A stretch of DNA of 64,000 nucleotides from Symbiodinium natans (taxonomy: Eukaryota; Sar; Dinophyceae; Suessiales; Symbiodiniaceae): NCBI GenBank assembly GCA_905221605.1, contig CAJNDS010002677.1, positions 1 through 64,000 on the forward strand. The letters are read 5' to 3'. Within the stretch, counting starts at the first letter, position 1; every line of letters starts with the position of its first letter. The notes below the pieces were generated by a model. It was not told the DNA's origin. It worked only from the letters and a program-made list of their open reading frames with translations, and made no database searches. The position numbers and the translations under genes were made by a program. Positions 32,190 through 40,880 of this stretch are shown here, in pieces.

Positions 32190-32249
32190 CTATTGCACCT
32201 CTCTGAGGAAGATGTCCAAAAGACCCTCGATGAACTCCTCGCGATTCAC
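32190..32249 (-). CDS. channel terminal exon: second EF-hand, second half, stop
   Basis: Begins ACGCAG|GTGAAT and encodes VNREEFIEGLLDIFLREVQ followed by TAG at 32190-32192. The joined loop DIDESGKVNREE has every canonical calcium ligand. A donor-like GAG|GTGCAA just before the stop leaves open a longer C-terminus. Confidence 0.85.
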   Translation of the reverse strand: MNREEFIEGLLDIFLREVQ

Positions 32250-35200
32250 CTGCGTCACATACGACGACGAACTCGACTCTGGCAGCGCCCACTCATCCGC
32301 ACTCGCCGCGGACGGGGGTCGCAGGTCACATTTAACCTTGATAGTACCTTGACCGTGGGAAAAACTCGGAGATTGCTGCAAAGGGTTTCAGAAGCCCGCC
32401 CAGCTCAGACAGAGCAAGGCTGTGTACTTTTGCGGTGTGCGGCTTCTAGAAACTCAAGGGAAAAGTGTAAATGACGAGTATACAAAAAAGAGTTGTTCAA
32501 CAATACATAAACTATGCGTGACCGTTTCAAGAAATCGACAAGGGAAGTTTGAATGAAGGAGGTGCAACACCGCTGAAAACACCCAAGGATCAGTTTAAAG
32601 AGGCATGTTTCGGAAACAAATTTGCACGCTTCCAGAAAAGGTACCGTGTGCAGAGTAACACTCCGCTTGTGAGCAAAGATGCCCCCACCCTGGCAAGGGA
32701 GTGGAAACAGTTTCAGCAACCTACTGGATTGGCCGCTGCTTTGTAAATTGTCAGCCGCATGCAACGTCCCATGAATAGGAAGCATCAGCACTTTGAGTAT
32801 GATATCTTGCCCGGCTGTGCGAAGTATCGTGGCACTCCGAATTCACGACGTAAAACTGACACGCCGCAAGTATGGAGCTGCTGCACAGATCTGCCCTCTC
32901 CCTCTTGCAGAGCCTGACGGGCACTCGAGAAACAAATTATGTCAACAGCTAAAGCCAGCTCCGAACCTTCCCGGACTCGTCGATGTCCAGCTGGTGAAAA
33001 AGTTCGCTCCTGGGCTGCTCCAAGTATGTGCTTGGGAGCTGTGGTACAGGTCTGGGTTGCAACCTCCCCTATGGGCCGCCAGAAGAGGGCTTGTGGCTAT
33101 GATTGGAAGCAGCCTTCACCTTCGGTGTGGCTTTCGCTGGACATCTTTTCATTCATTATCTTGTCCAACTTTAGGAATGTGGCCTCGTGAAGCTTTCTAT
33201 CTTCCAGATCCTTGTGAATTAACGTTTGCGAGTACACTTAGCCTAATGCAACATTTGGAGGATGCAAAGGCAAAACATGCTCGCAAAACGACACGGCACG
33301 CTACATTTCGAATTTCGAGCTGAGCTGCATGGAGTCCACTGAAGCACGATCCAAGAGTTCCTGGGCTGTAGGCTTTGGTTGGGTTTTGCTGTTGGGTGGG
33401 GTGGTGGGGGGCTTGAACTTTGACATACATAATGTTGACTTCACATTAGGAATTCCCGCCGCAATTGTAAAATCCAGCTGCCAGAACACAATAATGTAGC
33501 CCGCCACAATTATAAAATCCAGCCCGGAATATTCTTCTAAAAGTGATCCCCCAGAAGCTCGCAGTAGAGGCTCACTTAGCCCACTGTGGTGGCACCGGGA
33601 CAGCTAGACCTACCAGGATTTAGGCGGATATTATTGAGGAGGCCCTGGCCGGAGAGATTGATCAATGAAGGGGGGGGGGTTTATTAATGCGAAGTCAACA
33701 TTAGGCCTCTTCATCGACCAAAAATTTCAATCTGCGCACGGGCGCAGCGGATTTCGGGGTGGTCTTAAACCAGTCAAGGCCCCTCACCGGCACTTGACAG
33801 CCTACCCGCTGGTAACTCCCACGACCGCTTTTCCTGGTGGATTTTTCGGCCAGGTCCAATGGGTTCGATCCAACCCTCTCCTCTCCAAACTTGCACTTCA
33901 AATGTCGCACCGGACACCTGCAGCCTGTACCCTACTCTGCAACTAGTCGGCGTATTTAGTGCATCTGTACCGCAGCTTCCCAAGAAGCCTTCGCGAAGCA
34001 ACGAGAACGCAACATTGCCAAGGCAATCGCAGGATGGCAGCAGCCATGCAAAACAGCCTGACGGCCTAGCGCGATGGTCTGCAACCTGAAGCCTCACATC
34101 CTGAACTGCTCGGCAGCTACTCGGGAACCGGCAGCTACTCGGGAACCGGGTAACTCCGAGTAACCTCAAGCCAAGCCCATCCATCGACCCCTCACGGAGA
34201 ACTCGAACGCTTGCAGCTTGCAAAGAAAAAGGAGGTCCAAACTCCCTTAAAACAAAAAAGGCCCTTGCAAAGCAGAGTCTCGGCCGGGACCAGGCCCTCC
34301 TCTTCGAAGCGGCTCATCTCCTGGTCCGAGGCTTGGGCAAGGGCCTTGGGGGAGGAGGTTGCGAGGTCTTGGCCGGGTTTGCAAGAGGTCTGTGTGAGTT
34401 TGGGGAGGCGGGGGGGCGTCGGATGCAAGGGATACTGTTTCGAGCAAGAGGTCTTCGCTCCTCGATCACAAGGTAGCCGCTGCAGTCCGCATCAACGGCA
34501 TCGAACAGATTGATGATCTCTGGGAGCATGTGCCTTAGACGATCTGTGCCAAAAGCAAACACCAAGAGGGCCCCTCTTGAAAGCAGAGCCCCTAAACGAA
34601 AACAAGGGGCTTCGCAGAGATGTTTGCCAATTTTTGCTCTTCCTCCTTCTCTTGGCGGGCATGCTCCAAGGCGGCTTCAACCAGCACGGCCGTTACCTCA
34701 GCGATGCATATATGTAGTTGGCGTGCAGGAACCCTTGAAACGTCACCTGCACGTGCCCAACACCCACTACAAGTAGTGAACGCCAGAAGAGGGGGAAGAG
34801 AGAGAGAGAGAGGGAGAGAGATGTCGGTTCCCGAGGTCGAAGAGCCGCGTCGTTGCTGTGATGGTTCTTGGCTTTATCAACAAGCCGCATGTCCTACATT
34901 TCCTGACCCAAGCCAGATGAGGCGTGCAACAAAAGAAGCTGCTGACGTCCTCACTGCTGGTGTCTCCCTGTCTTCGACTACGAAGAGAAAACATCGACCA
35001 TCCCAGCTCAACCTCAAAATTGTGTGGCTCTTACGACACAGCTGAGTTATCTCAATGTGTCCAGCGCGCGGTTCGGGTTTATAGAGAATCGGCTCATCAC
35101 TGCAACTATACCCTATCATCTCCCCCGTCCCCTCACGGCTGGCCCCACGGCCTTTTCACATGCAGGATGTACCTAGGCCCTGGGCGCCTGGTGCGTATGG

Positions 35201-38200
35201 CTACAATTATACATTTACACGCCAAGTGCTTGTGGACCGGGCTGCGAGGTTCATGAGCGATATGGAAATGACCAAGATAAGCATCGTGAAATAGAGGATC
35301 AGCCAGGGGTTCCGCCGGATTAGCGGCAGATAGATGGCGGCGATGGAGTCCACCGTCACGAACTGCGTGAGCCTTGCTGGGAAGTAGGGCAGCGCCCCTC
35401 TTCAATCCCCCCCACCCCCACCCCTCCCCTGCTGTTGTGGTTGTTGGCTCGGGTAGGGGTCAGGAATGGAGGGGTTAGGGTTTGCGAGCTTTGGGGCTTG
35501 GGGCATGGGTTTGGGGTCACGGGTTTAGTAGCGTTGGGAACGTTAATTTGACCACTGAAGATCCCTGGGCCAAAGGTGCCTCTACTGGAATCTGGCAATA
35601 AGAATTGGCTTGTCGGTTGCCTTTGGTTGTACATCAGCTCTGGGTTCATACAACCATCGTACAGACAGGTTTGCTCATGCTGCGCACGAGTAGCGTCATC
35701 ATAGTCACGCCCAAGGAGCTGAAACGATCCTCGAGGATGAAGGCCGTGACCTCGCAGTGCAGACTTTCGACCACTGCTGCAATTGGTGGTAACTATCCTA
35801 AGTGATATCTTGGGGTTTGTGAGCAGGCCGCAGGAGGCGCACGTATTTTGCATTCAATGCAAAAGTCCAGTGGCTGGGTCGGCTAGGAGAGCAGGATCTG
35901 AGCTGATGACCTGGAGCAAGCTGCGGGCAAGTTCTCGCCATGCTGTCTGACGTGATATGACAACCAGAAATTGGAAACATATGGCCCCAAGGCTTGCAGG
36001 AAGTTATGCGGCTGCGCAAACATTTTCAGTGGTCGCACCAAACCCCTATGCCCGACACGCAGCGTGCATCAAAGCACATATCTGAAAAGATTATAGTCAT
36101 GTTGGAGATTTTGGTAACGCACAAACGAAACAGTCGACGGAAGCCATGCAAGATACACCAGTTTCAGTACATGAATTTAACCCACACAAGCCCAGCTTCA
36201 TAACCAAACAAGGGCACCGCCATTTCTTTCTTCCGTGGGCTGTGCTGAGGGCGAAGGAGCGCATCTGGTGGCACAGAAATTGTCCGAGCCAAGGTAAAAC
36301 TAACACAGCGAGCGCGAAGGAAGCGCAAAGTGAGGCAAGGAAGGGAAATGAACAGGGCTTGGCCAGTGAAGATTTTTGGCAAGAGCAAGTATGAGGCTGG
36401 GACATGCTACTGCAGGGAGCGCGAAGATTCTGACAGAAGCCACAAAGCCGAATGGCCGCAAGCAGAACACCACCCATCCAGGCACGATGCCCTGGAGCGG
36501 ATAGCGGCATCAAGAGTTCAGGGCACCAAAACAAGTACCACAGGCAACCACCGACCTTCGCTGGCGGTACCATTGACAACAGGACCCAGCAGGAAGCTTT
36601 GAGATCGCTGTAGGCCCTAGCTTCCCATGCAATTCGTAGAAGTTGCAACGATCGTCTGAAACCCTCTGAAGGGGGTTGCCTCCATCAGGAGGCTCTATGA
36701 ACCTGAGTCTGATCTGCCTTCAACAAACGCACCAGCCACAGAAGACGGGCACTCCATCGATTGTTTACGGCTGAAAGCCTCGTTCTGCCAGCCGGAAACC
36801 CCGCTTCAGTAGGACACTTGCTGTCCCTTGGGCCCAATGCACATCGTCCGAGTAGGACTCTTGAAGAACAAGACAGATCAAGACACGTGCTTCTGCACAT
36901 GCAGGTGTATGCAGCTGTATGCACACATGACAGGAGCCCTGCCTTCAACCCCAGGACCCCGAAGACGTACAAGACGAGGGCCAGCAAGGTGAAGGCCGAG
37001 ATCATGGTTTCGCTGGAGTTCATGAGCCCATATACCTTGAGCCGGCAAGACAAAACTGAAATCCCCTCAAGCCACGAATGAACATACATTTGCTGCTCAC
37101 CTTCTCCTCCCAGATTTGCCTCCACTAACATAGTTGGAGGTCAGCTATGGGACTCGCGGCTCAGGACATGTGATGGCATTTTGGTCAGTTGTCTTGCATC
37201 GTCGGTGTGGACAAAACTGCGAGCTTAAGATGTTGTAGTTTCAACACCAAGTTCCTTCACAAGCCCGTCACAAAGCAAGCTAGGCGCCAGCCGCCACACA
37301 GATCGGATCTGCTTGATCCTAAGTCGCTCCATGCCGTAAGAGTTTACTGCACGAATGGTCTCGTTTTGGGTGACTTGGTCTTCCTTAAACCACAGCTGAG
37401 GAAGCCGTGGATCATCCGGAATGTCCGGACGAGCCGAAACAGCCGCAGCAGCCGCAGGATCATGATCTGCCTCAGCTCGAAGTTCTGGCTTGTGCATGTC
37501 ATTGCGTACCCCTTTACAGTGTTTCTTCTTAACATGCTCGAGAAGTATCAAGCCATTGAATGCAATGCGAAATTGGATGACTGAGGGATGTTGAGGGTGG
37601 ACGCCTGCACTTTCAGGACAGCCCATGTTTGGAAGCAGCTGCCACTGCAGACCGCCAGGCTGCCAGGGATAACCGACAACAAGTGAGAATGTGACAGAAT
37701 GTGCCTGAAGGATGGAACAGAGATGGCACGGCGAGTAGCTGGTCGGCCTCGCCGGTGGACAAGGACACGACCTGCTCCACCAGGGAGCTGACGAGGAGCA
37801 CGAGATCGAAGATAAACCAGCCATCGCCTCCGGAAGTCGCGCTCTGACGGGCACTCGACGCCGTGATCATCAACAACAAGATTTGATTCCTCCATGCCCC
37901 TTAACAAGCCTCTGCCTGTTGTCGCAGGCTACATATGATGTCAGGCATTGTTTATGTTCTGGTGAGCTAAGCAAGCTACTGGTAGCAGGCAAAGCCGATG
38001 TTTCCTGTCCAACCTGTACGCAGGTGAAGCACCTCCACTCATTTGAGTCTTGGTTGTTTTGGGTGGTTGGGGGCAGTGGTGGTCGTGTGGGGGGGGGGGG
38101 GGGGTTGTTTAGTTCAATGGCAAGTGCTGCAAGAAGTTAAAGGAAGTTCGCAAAGCCACACATTCTTAAACATGGAAAAGATGTTTAAACTTGTTAAGCC

Positions 38201-38859
38201 GAAACTTCAGATTCCCAGGCCACAGTTTTTAATTTCGGCAGACAACCAAGTGTTTCGTGTTGCTGTTACCGGGAAGGCTGGGGGGTCGGGTGGGCTCTTC
38301 GTGGTTGGATGAGCTTGGAACATCATCTGGTTGTTGTGCTTGGAGCTGGTAAGCACTTCCACTCAATGTGGCATATCGTTCCAAACGCCGGAAACAACCC
38401 GCGAGGTCTCTTGGGAAGAGCATTTTGGAACCAGTAGTTTCTCGGAACTGACGTTGATCCAGGTCCGGGTCCAACACCTTGCGCTCTCAAGCTGCAGTTC
38501 CAAGCCAAGCCCTTCAACTTCAAACATTCATGCCGAGACACTAAACGCGTTCAACCGCAGCACGATCGCACGGATGACAATTTCGACGCTGTAGATGGCA
38601 AGGAAAACGAACTCCGCTCTGTTTGCCCACTGGATTCCCTGGTTGTCCAGGGCAAGCTGGCTCTCCACCCCGATCCTGGACGAAATCGAACACAAGATGC
38701 CCTTACCCGCAATGCTGTGAACTTGCGAATGAGTTCATGACCATTAAGGCTTCCGAGACGCAGCGCCGAATTGGCCACGATGACAAGAGAAATGGCACAT
38801 TCGAACCAGCGGCTGCTGACGACCATCTTGCACGCCACCAGGACAAATGGCCAGAGTCC
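32190..38859 (-). CDS. voltage-gated cation channel with two C-terminal EF-hands (5' end not found)
   Basis: Eleven exons assemble into about 344 residues: S1, S2, S3, the S4 voltage sensor, S5, pore loop, S6, then two EF-hands and a TAG stop. S4 carries arginines every third position (LRLLRLFRLVRTFRM). The pore reads TLTQFVTVDSIAAIY, with TVDSI where bacterial single-domain sodium channels have TLESW and calcium channels have T-x-E-x-W. S6 ends in the channel-typical MNLVTAVLVE. The protein should sit in a membrane, open on depolarisation and be tuned by calcium through the EF-hands. Frames and phases agree across all joins except S5 to the pre-pore exon, where a short exon is probably missing. 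Five donors are GC, as in dinoflagellate genes. No start exon was found; extra upstream domains cannot be excluded. Ion selectivity cannot be read from sequence with confidence. Confidence 0.88.
32967..33051 (-). CDS. channel exon: inter-EF linker and second EF-hand, first half
   Basis: Encodes VPQLPSTYLEQP then SELFHQL and the loop start DIDESGK. Completing the Glu codon from the previous exon requires the acceptor CCCAG|A, which is present. Donor AAG|GTTCGG. Confidence 0.85.
33052..34458 (-). other. 1.4-kb intron of the channel gene
   Basis: This interval lies between the two EF-hand exons. It contains a G-run near 33667-33675 and an 18-bp perfect tandem duplication at 34111-34146. Open frames inside it on both strands are read as intronic noise. 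Confidence 0.75.
34111..34146. repeat. perfect 18-bp tandem duplication
   Basis: CGGCAGCTACTCGGGAAC occurs twice in a row (34111-34128 and 34129-34146), within an intron of the channel gene. Confidence 0.95.
34459..34533 (-). CDS. channel exon: first EF-hand
   Basis: Begins CTAAG|GCACATG and encodes an EF-hand: helix EIINLFDAV and loop DADCSGYLVIEE, with Asp-Asp-Ser at positions 1, 3 and 5, Gly at 6, a hydrophobic residue at 8 and Glu at 12. The last codons of the loop cross a GC donor (GGA|GCGAAG). Confidence 0.87.
34611..34696 (-). CDS. channel exon: S6 end and acidic linker
   Basis: Begins CTGAG|GTAACG and encodes VTAVLVEAALEHARQEKEEE and onward, the end of S6 running into a charged helix. 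Donor GAA|GCCCCT (GC). VTAVLVE directly after MNL is the hallmark of the S6 exit in this channel group. Confidence 0.88.
35246..35372 (-). CDS. channel exon: selectivity filter and S6
   Basis: Begins CAAG|GCTCACGCAG and encodes LTQFVTVDSIAAIYLPLI, then a hydrophobic S6 (LILYFTMLILVISISLMNL). The donor CTC|GCAGCC is a GC site. Without the splice the frame runs into unrelated residues. Confidence 0.9.
35695..35773 (-). CDS. channel exon: pore entrance
   Basis: Encodes VESLHCEVTAFILEDRFSSL and GVTMM, the turret and start of pore helix 1. It has a GC donor (GAC|GCTACT). Joined to the next exon it gives MMTLTQFVTVDS, the expected unbroken pore helix. The exact start (35773 or 35776) is uncertain. 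Confidence 0.78.
36950..37055 (-). CDS. channel exon: S4-S5 linker and S5
   Basis: Starts after TTTCAG and encodes the linker RLKVYGLMNSSETM followed by S5 (ISAFTLLALVLYVFGVL). The donor CTGGG|GTTGAA is the weakest in the gene because its phase does not match the next exon found. Confidence 0.85.
37394..37484 (-). CDS. channel exon: S4 voltage sensor
   Basis: Encodes FELRQIMILRLLRLFRLVRT followed by FRMIHGF: six arginines at three-residue spacing plus one before them, the classic gating-charge helix. Acceptor GCCAG|A. The donor is either GT (AGCT|GTGG) or, three bases earlier, GC (CTCA|GCTG); both give the same phase. Confidence 0.92.
37730..37841 (-). CDS. channel exon: S3
   Basis: Encodes GDGWFIFDLVLLVSSLVEQV, with the conserved Asp of S3. 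The acceptor is CAGAG|C and the donor GCC|GTGCCA. The phase fits S2 on one side and S4 on the other. Confidence 0.85.
38089..38104 (+). repeat. poly-G run in channel intron
   Basis: A run of 16 G lies in the intron between the S2 and S3 exons. It is preceded by several GGG/GGTGG groups from 38059 on, so the stretch could form a quadruplex. Confidence 0.95.
38556..38675 (-). CDS. channel exon: S2
   Basis: Begins at TCCAG|GATCGG and encodes WANRAEFVFLAIYSVEIVIR, a standard S2 with acidic residues facing the voltage sensor. Donor CTGCG|GTTGAA. Exactly 39 whole codons plus one base at the start and two at the end. Confidence 0.85.
38765..38859 (-). CDS. channel exon: S1
   Basis: Starts after CCGCAG|G (an alternative acceptor lies at 38883) and encodes a hydrophobic S1 (SRWFECAISLVIVANS). 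The donor is GGC|GCTGCG, a GC site. Joined to the next exon it gives NSAIGVESQ, the usual short S1-S2 turn. An unspliced reading continues in frame but destroys this turn. Confidence 0.8.
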
Positions 38860-39012
38860 CTGCGGCAAGTGTGGGGTTAAGGCTGGAAAAAAATGTCATT
38901 AGCGAGAGCACAACGACAACAATACATGGGTACCACGACACACCATTACAACTGTGAACACGGTGTTTGTGTTTGTGTTTTTTCCTGTGCCTTTTCACTT
39001 GCTTTTTCACTT

Positions 39013-39545
39013 GCGCTTGTGCGCTTGTGCGCTTGTGCGCCTGTGCGCCTGTGCGCCTGTGCGCCTGTGCGCCTGTGCGCTGCGCCTGCGTGCGCCTGTG
39101 CGCCTGTGCGCTGTGCGCCTGTGCGCCTGTGCGCCTGTGCGCCTGTGCGCCTGTGCGCCTGTGCGCCTGTGCGCCTGTGCGCCTGTGCGCCTGTGCGCCT
39201 GTGCGCCTGTGCGCCTGTGCGCCTGTGCGCCTGTGCGCCTGTGCGCCTGTGCGCCTGTGCGCCTGTGCGCCTGTGCACCTGTGCGCCTGTGCGCCTGTGC
39301 GCCTGTGCGCCTGTGCGCCTGTGCGCCTGTGCGCCTGTGCGCCTGTGCGCCTGTGCGCCTGTGCGCCTGTGCGCCTGTGCGCTTGTGCGGTTGTGCGCTT
39401 GTGCGCTTGTGCGCTTGTGCGCTGGTGCTCTTGTGCGCTTGTGCGCTTGTGCGCTTGTGCGCTTGTGCGCTTGTGCGCTTGTGCGCTTGTGCGCTTGTGC
39501 GCTTGTGTGCTTGTGTGCTTGTGTGCTTGTGTGCTTGTGCTTGTG
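39013..39545 (+). repeat. GTGCGCCT / GTGCGCTT 8-bp microsatellite
   Basis: More than 60 units of 8 bp: mostly GTGCGCCT, changing to GTGCGCTT after about 39380 and to GTGTGCTT near the end. Interruptions are few. The long Cys-Ala-Pro-Val frames and the antisense His-Arg-Arg-Thr-Gly-Ala frame (322 codons) are produced by the repeat. Confidence 0.98.
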
Positions 39546-39585
39546 TTGCTGTTTGAGTTCGAGTTGGTGTTTGTGTCGGTGGTTA

Positions 39586-39647
39586 CGCGCACGCGCACGC
39601 GCACGCGCACGCGCACGTGCACGTGCACGTGCACGCGCACGCACGCA
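39586..39647 (+). repeat. ACGCGC / ACGTGC hexamer tract
   Basis: ACGCGC repeats about six times, then ACGTGC about three times, then GCACGC. Alternating purine-pyrimidine sequence, Z-DNA prone. Part of the compound block that follows the 8-bp array. Confidence 0.95.
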
Positions 39648-39679
39648 GAGGATTTTATATAGGGTTTCGGATGTCGCTT

Positions 39680-40351
39680 CCTGTTCTTTCTTCTCTTCTG
39701 CTTCCTGTTCACTATTTTTATTCTTTTCCTTATTCTTTCTTTTCTTGCTTCTTTTCTTCTTGTTTTACTTCCTCTTTCTGTTTTTCTTTCTTTTATTCTT
39801 CCTTTTCTTCTTGTTCTTCCTCTTTCTTTTCTTATTATTTCTTTTCTCCTCTTAATTCTTTATTTTCCTCTTTTTCTTTTTCATATGTTTATTCTTCTTT
39901 GTCTTGTTCTTCCTTGTTTTCTTCTTGTTCTTTTTCTTCTCCTTCTTATTATTGGTATTATTATTTCTTTTTCTTCTTCTTTATTTTCTTATTTTCTGTT
40001 TCTTCTGATTTCTTTTATTCTTATTATTCTTCTTTTTCTTCTTCTTTCTTTTCTTCTTCTTCTTCTTATTCTTCTTCTTCTGTTTCTTCTTCTTTCTTTT
40101 CTTCTTCTTCTTATTCTTCTTCTTCTTCTGTTTCTTCTTCGTTCTTTTCTTCTTCTTCTTCTTTTATTCTTTCATTTCTTCTTCTTATTTTTCTTCTTCT
40201 TTCGCTTCTTCTTCTTCTCTTTTTCTTTCTTTTTTTCTTCTTCTTCTTCTTTGTATTCTTCTTTTTCTTTCTCTTCTTCTTCTTCTTCTTCTTCTTCTTC
40301 TTCTTCTTCTTCTTCTTCTTCTTCTTCTTCTTTGTTCTTCTTCTTTCTTTA
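39680..40351 (+). repeat. 670-bp polypyrimidine (TTC/TTTC) tract
   Basis: The plus strand is almost only T and C, drifting from mixed TTTTC/TTCC words to pure TTC triplets at about 40280-40330. Such a tract can adopt triplex (H-DNA) structure. Ser/Phe/Leu frames across it are artefacts. Confidence 0.97.
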
Positions 40352-40375
40352 CTTATTACGTCCCGACTCCCTGCG

Positions 40376-40402
40376 CCCCCTAAACCCCTAAACCCAAACC
40401 CG
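40376..40402 (+). repeat. telomere-like patch between microsatellites
   Basis: CCCCCTAAACCCCTAAACCC lies exactly between the polypyrimidine tract and the CATA-rich tract. It is a short CCCTAAA-type seed. Confidence 0.8.
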
Positions 40403-40452
40403 AGTTTCAGCTTTCAGACGGCCAGGCCGGCCCGTGCCGCAAGGCCTTCAGA

Positions 40453-40880
40453 ATTATATATATAGATATATATATATATATATATATATACATAAACATA
40501 TACATACACACATACACATACACACACATACATATACATAGACATGGACATAGACATAGACATAGACACAGACATAGACATAGACATAGACATAGACATA
40601 GACATAGACATAGACATACACATAGACATATACATATTCATATGCATATGCATATACATGTATACATACACGTACACATACACGTACACATACACATACA
40701 CATACATATACATATACATATACATATACATGTACATGTACATGTACATGTACATGTACATGTACATGTATACATACATACATACATACATACATACATA
40801 CATACATACATGCATGCATACATACATACATACAGACATATATATATACATATATATATTTATACATATGTCTCTGCGTG
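40453..40880 (+). repeat. TA / CATA / GACATA compound microsatellite
   Basis: Runs of TATA, CATACA, GACATA (about 14 units near 40540-40620), GTACAT (about 40730-40770) and CATACATA succeed one another for about 430 bp. Many pieces are self-complementary (ACATGT, TATATA). Met-Tyr and Ile-Asp frames are artefacts. Confidence 0.97.

Noticed and set aside
37800-37860. Frameshift in the S3 exon (upstream residues read SERDF in one frame, GDGWFIF in another)
   Set aside because: Starting the exon at CAGAG|C (37841) gives a clean S2-S3 join in phase, so no frameshift is needed.
38660-38764. Unspliced read-through between S1 and S2
   Set aside because: One frame stays open, but only removal of the 89-bp GC-AG intron yields the standard S1-S2 turn.
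38744-39855. Open frames of 200-322 codons with Cys-Ala-Pro-Val or His-Arg-Arg-Thr-Gly-Ala repeats
   Set aside because: Produced by the 8-bp microsatellite, which cycles through all frames; no unique sequence or start context supports translation.
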